From assembly GCF_020524325.1 (NCBI RefSeq), contig NZ_JAIVKY010000008.1:1-64000 (forward strand): a stretch of 64,000 bases of DNA, in the 5' to 3' direction. Within the stretch, counting starts at the first letter, position 1. Every line of letters begins with the position of its first letter. Source of the DNA: Sutcliffiella horikoshii. Its GTDB lineage: Bacteria > Bacillota > Bacilli > Bacillales > Bacillaceae_I. This document shows positions 50,636 to 59,135 of the stretch, in pieces. The translations under genes were made by a program, and so were the position numbers. The notes beneath the pieces are model-generated. The model saw nothing but the letters and a program-made list of their open reading frames with translations, ran no database searches and was not told the origin of the DNA.

Positions 50636-50778
50636 TCTAGCTGTGGATTGTAGCAAATGGCGAAGACTCCTGAGGGAGATAGCGCTAGGTGGAGACCCTA
50701 CAGGCGTAGCCGAGGAGGCTCCAGCAGCGCCCCTAGGAAAGCGAAGCCATTTGCGGAAAGGAACAGCGGCGACTAACC
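50636..50778 (-). repeat. REP-like element 9 (subfamily A, inverted)
   Basis: Reverse orientation of element 5: CCTGAGGGAGATAGCGCTAG, GCCCCTAGGAAAGCGAAGCC, TTTGCGGAAAGGAACAGCGG. Together with element 8 it fills the gap between yvgN and the lipoprotein gene. Confidence 0.88.
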
Positions 50779-50810
50779 AATTACTAATGTTTAACACTTC
50801 CTGTTTTTTC

Positions 50811-51614
50811 CTATTGAACTTCTAATTCTTCTTGCTGGTGTTCGTGTAATTCATCTTTTTCCACGTGTATCTGAACATAATGTAGACCAGTTTCTTTCAT
50901 GGCCGCTATTGCTTCATAGACACCATCACTAACTTCTTTTGCATCCACGAATTCATGTTTCTCTGAATTTTCATGCCATATTTCGAAACGAACAGTCGCA
51001 CCTGTTAAAGCAGCATCTTCTTGCGTGATTTCTGTGGATAACGTAGTTTCTTTATTCGCTTTTACAGCGTTTGTCGGTTGTAATGTCATATTCAAGCTGC
51101 TCTCATGGCCATGGTGATCATCATGATTTGTTTGTTCATGTGTTCCATGATCATGATTGTGACCTTCTTCTTCATGTTCATGCTCTTCTTCTTTCTCTGC
51201 GGGATCTGGGTTTCCAACCGTTAGTTCTACACGTGGCATAACATGCATATCTCTAGCCGTTGTGTGCGCGACTACATAGTAAAAGCCTTCCTCTTCGAAG
51301 GTTTTCGTGAAGGAATAGATTCCGGAACCGTCATTCGCTGCTTCGACCATTTCATGATCAGCTTCCTGACCTTGCTTCCATACTTCAAACTTTACTTCAT
51401 GGGCATCATCCACATTTTCTTCACCTTGCGTGACTAGGGCTTCTATTTTTATCTTTTCATTCGGTTCCACTGCTTCAGGGAGCTTGATCTCTACTTCCAC
51501 CATGCTGGGCACTTCATCATTGCTTCCATTTGTATGTTCATTGTTATTAGTTGATCCGCAAGCTGCCAACATCATTAATGAAAGCATGCTGATAAGTAAA
51601 ATTAATTTTTTCAA
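50811..51614 (-). CDS. Lipoprotein with two YtkA-like domains and a His-rich linker
   Basis: About 267 residues. Lipobox LAAC follows the N-terminal helix, so it is anchored outside the membrane. Two related beta-sandwich (YtkA/FixH-like) domains cover about 35-135 and 178-265. The linker is rich in His, Glu and Asp (HEHEEEGHNHDHGTHEQ, then DDHHGHE) and is a likely metal-binding segment, for example for Cu or Zn. The function is unknown; YtkA-like proteins are often near copper-handling or cytochrome-assembly genes. The frame's GTG abuts the ribosome site, so a TTG at 51614 (8 nt after AGGAG) is chosen. Confidence 0.8.
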   Translation of the reverse strand: MKKLILLISMLSLMMLAACGSTNNNEHTNGSNDEVPSMVEVEIKLPEAVEPNEKIKIEALVTQGEENVDDAHEVKFEVWKQGQEADHEMVEAANDGSGIYSFTKTFEEEGFYYVVAHTTARDMHVMPRVELTVGNPDPAEKEEEHEHEEEGHNHDHGTHEQTNHDDHHGHESSLNMTLQPTNAVKANKETTLSTEITQEDAALTGATVRFEIWHENSEKHEFVDAKEVSDGVYEAIAAMKETGLHYVQIHVEKDELHEHQQEELEVQ

Positions 51615-51761
51615 AAAGAACACTCCTCTCGCTCAATGGTTTTATTATAACTAGTATCCTAACGAGAAATTTCATCAAAAAGATCAATCTTGTGAACAAA
51701 GATAGTATGATATAGGTAATGACCATAAATGCATGGAACTATACATAGGGAGTGGTTGAAG

Positions 51762-52181
51762 TTGATAAAGCATTTACAAACAAAAGTTGAATTACTAGAA
51801 GGTTTTCAAGTAATAAAGGAATTAAGACCACACCTAACAGAAGATGCTTTTCTAGAAATATATGAAACCATGCACAAAGAAGGCTACGAATTACTTGCGT
51901 ATGTTGAAGAAGATGAGATAGTAGCTGTTACGGGAATAATCATGTTAACTAATTTTTATGATGGGCGTCATATTTATGTATATGATCTAGTGACTAAAAG
52001 TACAGTCAGATCAAAAGGCTACGGGGAGAAATTGCTTGCGTACATAGAAGGATTAGGAAAAGAAAGAGGTTGCGAGAAAGTAACGTTGTCCTCAGGCTTA
52101 CTAAGAGTAGATGCTCATAGATTTTATGAGAAGAAAATGGGTTATGATAAAGCTAGTTATGTATTTAGAAAAGAGCTGTAG
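51762..52181 (+). CDS. GNAT N-acetyltransferase
   Basis: About 139 residues, one GNAT domain. LAYVEEDEIVAVTGI forms strands 2-3; VYDLVTKSTVRSKGYGEKLL is the acetyl-CoA-binding motif A; AHRFYEKKMGYDKASYVFRK is the C-terminal block. The substrate is unknown. The start is uncertain: AGGGAG lies 9 nt before a TTG at 51762. An upstream ATG at 51729 has no ribosome site. Confidence 0.8.
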   Translation: MIKHLQTKVELLEGFQVIKELRPHLTEDAFLEIYETMHKEGYELLAYVEEDEIVAVTGIIMLTNFYDGRHIYVYDLVTKSTVRSKGYGEKLLAYIEGLGKERGCEKVTLSSGLLRVDAHRFYEKKMGYDKASYVFRKEL

Positions 52182-52200
52182 CATGGATGCTACAGCTCTT
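52171..52200. terminator. Bidirectional terminator overlapping two stop codons
   Basis: 12-bp perfect stem AAGAGCTGTAGC / GCTACAGCTCTT between the convergent GNAT and pseudouridine synthase genes. Confidence 0.88.
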
Positions 52201-53086
52201 CTAGTTTTAAAAAGGAAGGTCCAAAACTTGTTGGAACAGGAGCATGAACTGTTGCGATTTCTTCTTTAAACGGGTGTGGAACAGTTAACTTCCATGCATG
52301 CAGGCTGTGGCGATGATGTTTTCTTTTCGATCCATAGAGCTTATCACCATATATAGGATGACCGATGCTGCTCATATGTACCCTGATCTGATGCGTCCTA
52401 CCAGTATCTAGTGTTAATTCTACTAGTGTTAGTTGTTCTTTTTGAAAAGTCTTAACAACTTTAAAATGTGTAATAGCCTCTTGTCCATTAGGAGAGATTC
52501 GCCTTCTTGAAGCGTGATGGCGGTCTTTTCCAATAGGTTTATCTAGAGTTCCGTGTTGCGTGCTCAGGATTCCTTCAACAAGTGCCAAATATGTTCGTTT
52601 GACTTTCCGTTCATCGAGCATTCTATCTAAAATAGCGCCGCTAATGGCATGTTTTGCAAACAGGATGGCGCCACTTGTGTCTTGATCTAAACGATGAACA
52701 TGACGGACTTTAGAAGTAATTCCGTTATGTTTAAAATAATGTGCCACTCCGTTGGAAAGAGAGCGGAAGTCATGATCGGAAGAGGGGTGTGTCGCCATTC
52801 CTGCTTCCTTATTAATAACCAATAGATGTTCGGTCTCGTAAATGATTTCGATATCTATTTCGGTTGCAATAGGAGAAATTTCTTCTGGTAAAATAGGGAC
52901 AATTACTTTGTCGCCTTCCTTAAGTGGCTTTGTCCAATTAGGAACCTCACCATTTACCAAAACTTGTTTAGACATCCTTAGTTCATGTAGATGTCCTTTA
53001 GGAACACCAATCACATCTTTTAGGTAATTTTGTAATGGGAGGGACATATTATTTGTTACGTAGAATGTTAGCATTTGGTCGTTCAT
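52190..53086 (-). CDS. RluA-family pseudouridine synthase (YhcT-like)
   Basis: About 298 residues. Catalytic motif VRHVHRLDQDTSG with the conserved Asp; LTLDTGRTHQIRVHMSSIGHPIYGD and LHAWKLTVPHPF are RluA signatures. An S4-like N-terminal RNA-binding region is weakly visible (LRMSKQVLVNGE). Isomerises uridine in rRNA or tRNA; the target site is not readable. The next gene is the YhcU-like protein, as in B. subtilis yhcT-yhcU, though here divergent. Two adjacent ATGs follow AAGGAG; the second (53086) has the better spacing. Confidence 0.88.
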   Translation of the reverse strand: MNDQMLTFYVTNNMSLPLQNYLKDVIGVPKGHLHELRMSKQVLVNGEVPNWTKPLKEGDKVIVPILPEEISPIATEIDIEIIYETEHLLVINKEAGMATHPSSDHDFRSLSNGVAHYFKHNGITSKVRHVHRLDQDTSGAILFAKHAISGAILDRMLDERKVKRTYLALVEGILSTQHGTLDKPIGKDRHHASRRRISPNGQEAITHFKVVKTFQKEQLTLVELTLDTGRTHQIRVHMSSIGHPIYGDKLYGSKRKHHRHSLHAWKLTVPHPFKEEIATVHAPVPTSFGPSFLKLEEL

Positions 53087-53247
53087 CATATTCTCCTTTT
53101 ATTCAACTATTTCTCTGTCAATGTTCTTCTGATTATCATATTATGTTGTCGTAATGAGTCTATGGATTCCATTAACTACCTACCCAAATAAAGATGCATT
53201 TATGTTACTCTTTTGTTATAGAGAAGTTACAAGGGTGGTTTTAATTC

Positions 53248-53661
53248 GTGAAAGTAGTATACGCTTCAACTCCAGAGCAAGAGGACCATATCGGGGAACT
53301 GGTCCAACACCTCTTAACGAACATTCTTCCTTATTATTTCACAGATAAAGAGATAGAAAACCTTGCACAACAATTATCCCTTCACACTGGAGAAGTCCAT
53401 GATACTTTTTCCGATTATAATGGAACATTGAAAGAAGCATTTCATATCATATCATGCCTTCAAGCAATTATTGCGGTAATTGAAACAATCCAAGAAGAGG
53501 ACGTACTTACAAAACACCGTGAAATATTTAAAAGGAATGTCATTATGTTAAGAGAATACGGGTTTTCTTTCCCATTTTCAATTGACCAATTTGTACAAAA
53601 ACCAAGCAAACCGAATATTTTCAGTAAATTTATTCGACCTTCCAATCATTTCTTGATTTAA
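53248..53661 (+). CDS. yhcU: YhcU-like protein (DUF5365), unknown function
   Basis: 137 residues, soluble. It starts MKVVYASTPEQEDHIGELV, typical of the YhcU family next to a YhcT-type synthase. A helical core (AFHIISCLQAIIAVIETI) has no catalytic motif. The start is GTG, after AGGGTGG. Function unknown; conservation of the neighbour suggests a housekeeping role. Confidence 0.72.
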   Translation: MKVVYASTPEQEDHIGELVQHLLTNILPYYFTDKEIENLAQQLSLHTGEVHDTFSDYNGTLKEAFHIISCLQAIIAVIETIQEEDVLTKHREIFKRNVIMLREYGFSFPFSIDQFVQKPSKPNIFSKFIRPSNHFLI

Positions 53662-53668
53662 AGAAACG

Positions 53669-53709
53669 AAAAGAAAACTCCTGGCGACTATTCGCTAGGA
53701 GTTTCTTTT
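53669..53709. terminator. Bidirectional terminator yhcU / thioredoxin-like gene
   Basis: 17-bp stem AAGAAAACTCCTGGCGA / TCGCTAGGAGTTTCTTT with one mismatch. Confidence 0.88.
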
Positions 53710-54170
53710 ACTTTTTCGAACCATTCGGTGTAGACGCTGCTGTCTTGGTGATAGTTCTCTAAGCGTTCTACTTCTTGCCCACCTACGAAATGGATGAAGG
53801 TTGGAGTGGATTTAATGCGGTAATCGTCCCAGCCTTGTTCGAATTCCTGTAGATTGTATAATTCCATATCTATCCCCATCTCTTCTGCCATTGGTACGAC
53901 AACAGGACTTGTCTGCTTACATGCTGGGCAAGTGGAGCTGTAGAAGTAAATGGTTTTCGTTTCCCCTGCATCCAATTCTTCTTTCAATTGATCAGGAGTG
54001 ATAATGTTTTGGTACAATGGATCATCCAGTTGCTTTTGTGTTTCTGTATGAAGCTTGTCTTTACCAAAAGGATTACCTTCCACGTTTTGCTTTTGTTGAA
54101 TATTAGTGACAACGACAAGTGCTATAAAGATGGCCATAATGACCGCCATTATAATAATGAGTTTTTTCAA
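53688..54170 (-). CDS. Membrane-anchored thioredoxin-like thiol-disulfide oxidoreductase
   Basis: 160 residues. Signal anchor at 4-22; thioredoxin fold at about 57-152 with active site C81-P-A-C84 (SSTCPACKQTSP) and the cis-Pro loop in KSTPTFIHF. The active site faces outside. It starts 2 bp after the BdbC gene, forming an operon of a DsbB-like and a thioredoxin-like partner. It is smaller than BdbD and lacks the DsbA helical insert, so it is a BdbA- or thioredoxin-type partner. Confidence 0.85.
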   Translation of the reverse strand: MKKLIIIMAVIMAIFIALVVVTNIQQKQNVEGNPFGKDKLHTETQKQLDDPLYQNIITPDQLKEELDAGETKTIYFYSSTCPACKQTSPVVVPMAEEMGIDMELYNLQEFEQGWDDYRIKSTPTFIHFVGGQEVERLENYHQDSSVYTEWFEKVKETPSE

Positions 54171-54172
54171 GG

Positions 54173-54607
54173 TCAGTTACCTGCTTTCTTTGAAAGTTTT
54201 TTTACATAAAACAATATAACCGTAATGGATATAAAACCGATAAGTGCTAAAAATGGAATAGTGATAAAGCCTAGCCAATTGATATACTGACCAGTACAAG
54301 GTACAACTCCACAGGAAACGGAGTTCTCGCCCAAAAACGCTACTTTTTGAATCATGTAATGATAGATGGAAATGCTTCCCCCGATGATTGAAAGAGGAAG
54401 GACGTATGTAGCAATACCAGCATCTTTTTTAACCGCAGCAATCCCGAGTAAAATAACTAAAGGATACATTAATATCCGCTGATACCAGCAAAGCTCACAA
54501 GGTATATACAATAATACTTCTGAAAAATATAAGCTGCCAAGTGAAGCAACAAGGGCAATGATTGCTGAGGCAAGCAATAGGTTTTCTATTTTTTTAGAAT
54601 AATCCAC
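54173..54607 (-). CDS. bdbC: Disulfide bond formation protein BdbC (DsbB family)
   Basis: 144 residues, four spans. First redox pair C37-x2-C40 in PCELCWYQR; second pair C99 and C104 in VSCGVVPCTGQY. Reoxidises the extracytoplasmic thiol oxidase and passes electrons to menaquinone. The GTG start lies 5 nt after AGAGGAGAG. A half-conserved MhqR-like palindrome with GAATTCAAGATA occurs upstream at 54619-54636, which I treat as weak. Confidence 0.92.
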   Translation of the reverse strand: MDYSKKIENLLLASAIIALVASLGSLYFSEVLLYIPCELCWYQRILMYPLVILLGIAAVKKDAGIATYVLPLSIIGGSISIYHYMIQKVAFLGENSVSCGVVPCTGQYINWLGFITIPFLALIGFISITVILFYVKKLSKKAGN

Positions 54608-54727
54608 GGTTACTCTCCTCTTTTGAATTCAAGATACTTTTCCTAAAATTATAGTCGTTACTTTTCATTAATGCAAAATTATCCTTTACTACAAATGTGA
54701 ATTTTTTTTGACTTTCAGAAAGAAAGC

Positions 54728-54757
54728 GGTTTCCAACTAAGGGGTCTATCTTGTACA
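54728..54757 (+). promoter_or_regulatory. Candidate promoter of the alpha-glucosidase gene
   Basis: TTTCCA, 18-bp spacer, TACAAT. The transcription start would fall in the cre site immediately downstream. Confidence 0.45.
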
Positions 54758-54761
54758 ATGG

Positions 54762-54776
54762 TTATGGAATCGATTT
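54762..54776 (+). promoter_or_regulatory. CcpA cre site of the alpha-glucosidase gene
   Basis: ATGGAATCGATTTCA matches WTGNAANCGNWNNCW fully. It is placed at the expected transcription start, the usual position for catabolite repression by roadblock. Confidence 0.75.
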
Positions 54777-54834
54777 CATTTACAAGATTAGATAAAATAA
54801 TTTTTATAAACAAGCGATTAGGAGAGGAACTAAC

Positions 54835-56511
54835 ATGACAACAAAAAAATGGTGGAAAGAAGCAGTAGTTTATCAAATCTATCCTCGAAGCTTCAATGAT
54901 TCAAATGGCGATGGAGTAGGCGATATTAAAGGAATCATTGAAAAACTTGATTATTTAAAAGAACTTGGTGTGGATGTTGTCTGGCTTTCTCCTGTCTATA
55001 AATCTCCAAATGATGATAATGGATATGACATCAGTGACTATCGCAACATTATGGATGAGTTCGGTACCATGGCAGATTGGGAAGAAATGCTTGCTGAAAT
55101 GCATAAGAGGGGTATCAAATTAATTATGGACCTTGTTGTAAACCATAGTTCGGATGAACATGAATGGTTTAAAGAGTCTCGTAAATCAAAAGATAACCCA
55201 TATCGTGATTATTATGTCTGGAGGTCAGGGAAGGATGGGGCTGAGCCAAACAACTGGGAGGCTACTTTTGGCGGATCTGTTTGGGAGTATGATGAGCAGA
55301 CGGATGAGTATTTCCTTCATTTATTTTCTAAAAAACAACCAGATTTGAATTGGGAGAACCCTAAGCTGCGACAAGAAGTATATGACATGATGAAGTTCTG
55401 GTTAGATAAGGGCATTGACGGATTCAGAATGGATGTCATTAACTTCATATCCAAAGTGGACGGGTTGCCAGATGGAGAAAAGGTCGAAGGGAAGAAATAT
55501 GTTTCCGGTCATCAGTACTTCATGAATGGACCTCGTATTCATGAATTTCTACAAGAAATGAATGAGAAAGTTTTGTCAGAATACAATGTCATGACGGTAG
55601 GCGAAATGCCAGGAGTATCTCCAGAAGAAGGAAAACTCTATACAGGAGAAGAGCGGAAGGAACTAAACATGGTCTTTCAATTTGAACATATGGACCTTGA
55701 TACGCAGCCAGGAAAAAATAAATGGCACTTAAAACCATTAGACTTGCGAGATTTAAAGAAATCTCTTGGCAAATGGCAGTCCGAGCTAGAAGATGGTGGA
55801 TGGAACAGCTTGTATTGGAACAACCATGATCAGCCTCGTATTGTGTCTAGATGGGGAGATGACAAGGAATACCGTGTCACTTCTGCAAAAATGTTGGCAA
55901 CATGTCTGCATATGATGAAAGGGACGCCGTATATTTACCAAGGGGAAGAGCTTGGGATGACCAATATCAAGTTCGACTCGATTAAGGATTACAAAGATAT
56001 TGAAACTTTGAACATGTACAATGAACGGGTAATTGAGAATGGAGAAAATCCACAGGAAATCATGCAATCTATCTATACAAAAGGCCGTGATAACGCTAGA
56101 ACTCCTGTTCAGTGGAATAGCTCTGAAAATGCAGGGTTTACCACAGGGACTCCGTGGATTAAGGTGAATGAAAATTATCAGGAAATCAATGCTGAAAAGG
56201 CACTGGCAGATAAAGATTCTACTTTCCATTACTACCGTAAATTAATCCAACTTCGTAAGCAATATGAAGTAATTGTGTATGGTTCATTCGAGATGTTGTA
56301 TGAGGAGCATGAAGAAATCTTTGCCTACACCCGTACTCTAGGGGACGAAACTTTACTTGTTGTGACAAATTTCTCGGGAAATAACCATGCGTTCGACAGT
56401 ACCATTGACCTAAATAATGCAGAACTACTTATTAGTAACTATGACACAGCTGAAAAGAAAGAAAATACATTTGATTTGCGCCCTTGGGAGGCACGAGTGT
56501 ATAAGGTTTGA
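54835..56511 (+). CDS. malL: Oligo-1,6-glucosidase / alpha-glucosidase (GH13)
   Basis: 558 residues, cytoplasmic. Conserved GH13 regions: DLVVNHSS; GIDGFRMDVINF with nucleophile Asp200; VGEMPG with acid/base Glu257; WNNHDQPR with Asp332. Val201 just after the nucleophile is the residue associated with alpha-1,6 (isomaltose-type) specificity; alpha-1,4 enzymes usually carry Ala or Thr there. Hydrolyses isomaltose, sucrose-like or short malto-oligosaccharides. It stands alone, with promoter, cre site and terminator. AGGAGAGG precedes the ATG. Confidence 0.92.
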   Translation: MTTKKWWKEAVVYQIYPRSFNDSNGDGVGDIKGIIEKLDYLKELGVDVVWLSPVYKSPNDDNGYDISDYRNIMDEFGTMADWEEMLAEMHKRGIKLIMDLVVNHSSDEHEWFKESRKSKDNPYRDYYVWRSGKDGAEPNNWEATFGGSVWEYDEQTDEYFLHLFSKKQPDLNWENPKLRQEVYDMMKFWLDKGIDGFRMDVINFISKVDGLPDGEKVEGKKYVSGHQYFMNGPRIHEFLQEMNEKVLSEYNVMTVGEMPGVSPEEGKLYTGEERKELNMVFQFEHMDLDTQPGKNKWHLKPLDLRDLKKSLGKWQSELEDGGWNSLYWNNHDQPRIVSRWGDDKEYRVTSAKMLATCLHMMKGTPYIYQGEELGMTNIKFDSIKDYKDIETLNMYNERVIENGENPQEIMQSIYTKGRDNARTPVQWNSSENAGFTTGTPWIKVNENYQEINAEKALADKDSTFHYYRKLIQLRKQYEVIVYGSFEMLYEEHEEIFAYTRTLGDETLLVVTNFSGNNHAFDSTIDLNNAELLISNYDTAEKKENTFDLRPWEARVYKV

Positions 56512-56518
56512 TGGTGTA

Positions 56519-56566
56519 GGACAGGTCTCTTGACCCACTTTTGTGGGCAGGGAGCCTGTCCTTTAT
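56519..56566 (+). terminator. Terminator of malL
   Basis: AGGACAGG-CTC ... GAG-CCTGTCCT long stem with inner CCC/GGG pairing, then TTTATT. Confidence 0.88.
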
Positions 56567-56674
56567 TATTTTGTGTTTCATTATGATAAAATTGGGGAAT
56601 AAGTAATATTGGGCAATTCTCCGTTTTACATTAGAAAGGGCCCATTTTTAATTGTTTGTACATAAGGATAGGAG

Positions 56675-58219
56675 ATGATGGCATTGTCAAAAATCGATTT
56701 ATCTAAATTTGAGAAAAAAATGATTATCAGAAACATAGAAATGAAAGACATAGATGATATTATTGCACTGCAGCACTTATGTTTTCCAGGCATGCAGCCA
56801 TGGAAGCCTGAACATCTCGAAAGTCATTTAAATATGTTCCCAGATGGACAGCTTTGCGCGGAATATGATGGGGAAATAATCGGTTCGTGCTCAAGTTTGT
56901 TGATTAACTTTGATGAATATGATGATCGTCATACTTGGGATGACATAACAGATGAAGGGTATATTACCAACCACAATCCAGATGGTTATAACTTATATGG
57001 AATTGAAGTAATGGTGCATCCGGGCTACCGCCGTATGAAGGTTGGGCACAGGCTATATGAAGCAAGAAAAGATCTTGCCCGCAGGCTTAATTTGAAAAGT
57101 ATCATCATTGGTGGCCGCATTCCTAACTACCATAAATATGCGGAAGAAATGACTCCACGTGAGTATGTTAGACAAGTAATGCGTCATAAAATTTATGATC
57201 CAGTGCTTTCCTTCCAATTGTTAAATGAATTTACTTTAATGCGTATTAACCCGGGATACCTTCCAGATGATGTAGCCTCCAATAAATACGCGACCTTGAT
57301 GGAATGGAACAATGTGGAGTACATCCCGCAGACTAAGCGTCATTTCAAAACTTCTTTCCCTGTAAGGATCTGTGTGGTTCAATATATGATGAAATCCATC
57401 AGTTCCTTTGAAGAGTTTGCTACCCAGGTCGAGTATTACACCGATGTTGCTTCGGATGCTGGTGCTGATTTTGCTGTATTCCCAGAGATATTTACGACTC
57501 AGTTGATGAGCTTTCTCCATGAAAAGGTACCTAGCAAAGCAGTTCAGCGCTTAACGGAGTTTACAGAACAGTACATCCAGCTGTTTACAGACCTTGCTGT
57601 AAAATATAACGTGAATATCATTGGTGGCTCTCATTTCGTTGAGGAAGATGAAAAGGTGTTTAACATCGCTTACCTCTTCCGTCGTGATGGGACGATTGAA
57701 AAACAATACAAATTGCATATCACACCGAATGAACGAAAATGGTGGGGGATTAGCCGCGGAGACAGTGTCCGTGTCTTTGATACGGATTGCGGAAAAATCG
57801 CAATACAAATTTGCTATGATATCGAGTTTCCTGAGCTTGCCCGCATTGCAACAGAAAAGGGAGCCAACATCATTTTCTGTCCATTTAACACGGAAGACCG
57901 ACAAGGCTATTTGCGTGTCCGCTACTGTGCGCAAGCACGTGCAGTGGAGAATCAAATTTACACGGTTATCGCAGGAACATGCGGAAACCTTCCTCAAGTG
58001 GAGAACATGGATATTCAATACTCCCAGTCGGCTATCTTTGCTCCATCGGACTTTGAATTTGCAAGGGACGGGATTGTAGGAGAATGTAATCCGAATATTG
58101 AAATGGTTATTATCGGGGATGTGGACTTGGAGATCCTCCGTCGCCAACGCCAGTCCGGTACGGTTCGTCAATTGAAGGATCGAAGAAGAGATGTTTATGA
58201 GATTAAGTATAAAAAATAA
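56675..58219 (+). CDS. yhcX: GNAT-nitrilase fusion protein YhcX
   Basis: 514 residues. N-terminal GNAT-like domain at about 15-200 (YGIEVMVHPGYRRMKVGHRLYEARKDLA). C-terminal carbon-nitrogen hydrolase at about 225-505 with the Glu-Lys-Cys triad in FAVFPEIF, QYKLHITPNERKWW and IQICYDIEFPE. It matches B. subtilis YhcX in length and order of domains. The reaction is unknown; an amidase acting on an N-acylated small molecule is plausible. AAGGA lies 6 nt before the first ATG (56675); a nearby second ATG and a TTG are alternatives. It lies in a yhcT-yhcU-yhcX-like neighbourhood. Confidence 0.9.
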   Translation: MMALSKIDLSKFEKKMIIRNIEMKDIDDIIALQHLCFPGMQPWKPEHLESHLNMFPDGQLCAEYDGEIIGSCSSLLINFDEYDDRHTWDDITDEGYITNHNPDGYNLYGIEVMVHPGYRRMKVGHRLYEARKDLARRLNLKSIIIGGRIPNYHKYAEEMTPREYVRQVMRHKIYDPVLSFQLLNEFTLMRINPGYLPDDVASNKYATLMEWNNVEYIPQTKRHFKTSFPVRICVVQYMMKSISSFEEFATQVEYYTDVASDAGADFAVFPEIFTTQLMSFLHEKVPSKAVQRLTEFTEQYIQLFTDLAVKYNVNIIGGSHFVEEDEKVFNIAYLFRRDGTIEKQYKLHITPNERKWWGISRGDSVRVFDTDCGKIAIQICYDIEFPELARIATEKGANIIFCPFNTEDRQGYLRVRYCAQARAVENQIYTVIAGTCGNLPQVENMDIQYSQSAIFAPSDFEFARDGIVGECNPNIEMVIIGDVDLEILRRQRQSGTVRQLKDRRRDVYEIKYKK

Positions 58220-58228
58220 CTTTTTTAG

Positions 58229-58257
58229 AAAGCGATCCTTTTGTGGGTCGCTTTTTT
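58229..58257 (+). terminator. Terminator of yhcX
   Basis: AAAGCGATCC / GGGTCGCTTT stem, then TTTT. Confidence 0.88.
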
Positions 58258-58315
58258 GATGTGTTTTGCAATTATTGAGGTGAGTAGCTGGCTTGTTTTT
58301 GAAATAGGGATGAAT

Positions 58316-58520
58316 GAGGACAATGTTTGATGGTTTTCGGGGTAGGAGGTAGTCATACGAGGTCTATGAGGACAATGTTTGAAGGTTTTGGGGGGAGGAG
58401 GTAGTCATATGAGGTCTATGAGGACAATGTTTGAAGGTTTTGGGAGTAGGAGGTAGTCATACGAGCTCTATGAAGACAATGTTTATCCAACTCAACCAAA
58501 CATTGTCCTCATACGTTCTC
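58316..58520 (+). repeat. 52-bp tandem repeat array 3 (four units plus an inverted half unit)
   Basis: GAGGACAATGTTT (once GAAGACAATGTTT) at 58316, 58368, 58420 and 58472, exactly 52 bp apart; GTCATACGAGGTCTAT-type blocks lie 16 bp before the core. After the last unit the reverse complement AAACATTGTCCTCATACG occurs at 58497-58514, so the array can end in a hairpin. No gene lies in the 368-bp gap. Confidence 0.95.
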
Positions 58521-58587
58521 AAGAATAAATTCCAGAAAAAAATGAACCCCGTAAAGGAGTTCACATCAAAAATAATCATGTCATTCT

Positions 58588-59004
58588 CTAGTTTGCCCTA
58601 CGATATCTATACTGCTGCCACTGAAACCTGAGAAAACATCCTACGCAAAAGCCCATCAAAGCAACTCCTGACGCAACACCCACCATGATTGCAAACACAA
58701 AACCAATAACAACCAATCCAGAATAAAAACCAAAGAGCGCCAATGCCAAGCAGGCTATCGCAATACTCTGATTGAATTGAAGCTGGGCAACGTCTTCCTG
58801 AGGATAAGATCCTGCAGGTTTAGATAGAAATTTCCTTGCAACAATAAGAACTGGATTCCATTTAAACAACAATCCCATCAGCCCAGCAAGCAGTGGAAAA
58901 GCCATCAGAAAGTATAACCCTGTAACAAGAGAAAGAATAACACTCGTCAATATGAACCATTGATTAAAAGTGACCAAGGGTTTAGGTATAGTACTATTTT
59001 TCAT
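58588..59004 (-). CDS. DUF4395-family membrane protein
   Basis: About 138 residues with four spans. The arrangement PKPLVTFNQWF, FKWNPVLIVARKFL, QLQFNQSIAIACLA and GFCVGCFLRFQWQQYRY fits DUF4395, including the GFCVGC pair near the end. Relatives are often found beside thioredoxin-like or rhodanese genes, which hints at sulfur or redox chemistry; no such partner is adjacent here. The start is ATG 59004 or the TTG two codons upstream; both lie behind GGTGGG. Confidence 0.75.
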   Translation of the reverse strand: MKNSTIPKPLVTFNQWFILTSVILSLVTGLYFLMAFPLLAGLMGLLFKWNPVLIVARKFLSKPAGSYPQEDVAQLQFNQSIAIACLALALFGFYSGLVVIGFVFAIMVGVASGVALMGFCVGCFLRFQWQQYRYRRAN

Positions 59005-59135
59005 ATACAATTAATCCCACCTGTATTATCGGATATTTATTATTATCATCTTACTCTAAACAAGGCAGGAAGTGCAATAAATAAAAACTGGATATTGTTG
59101 TTATTAGAAAATTATTAAAAAATATCAAAAAAGAC

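Noticed and set aside
54619..54636. Fourth MhqR box upstream of bdbC
   Set aside because: Only the right half and the GAATTC centre match. I mention it in the bdbC entry but do not list it as a site.
57551..58171. 206-codon minus-strand frame opposite yhcX
   Set aside because: It is antisense to a well-conserved nitrilase domain and has no start signal.
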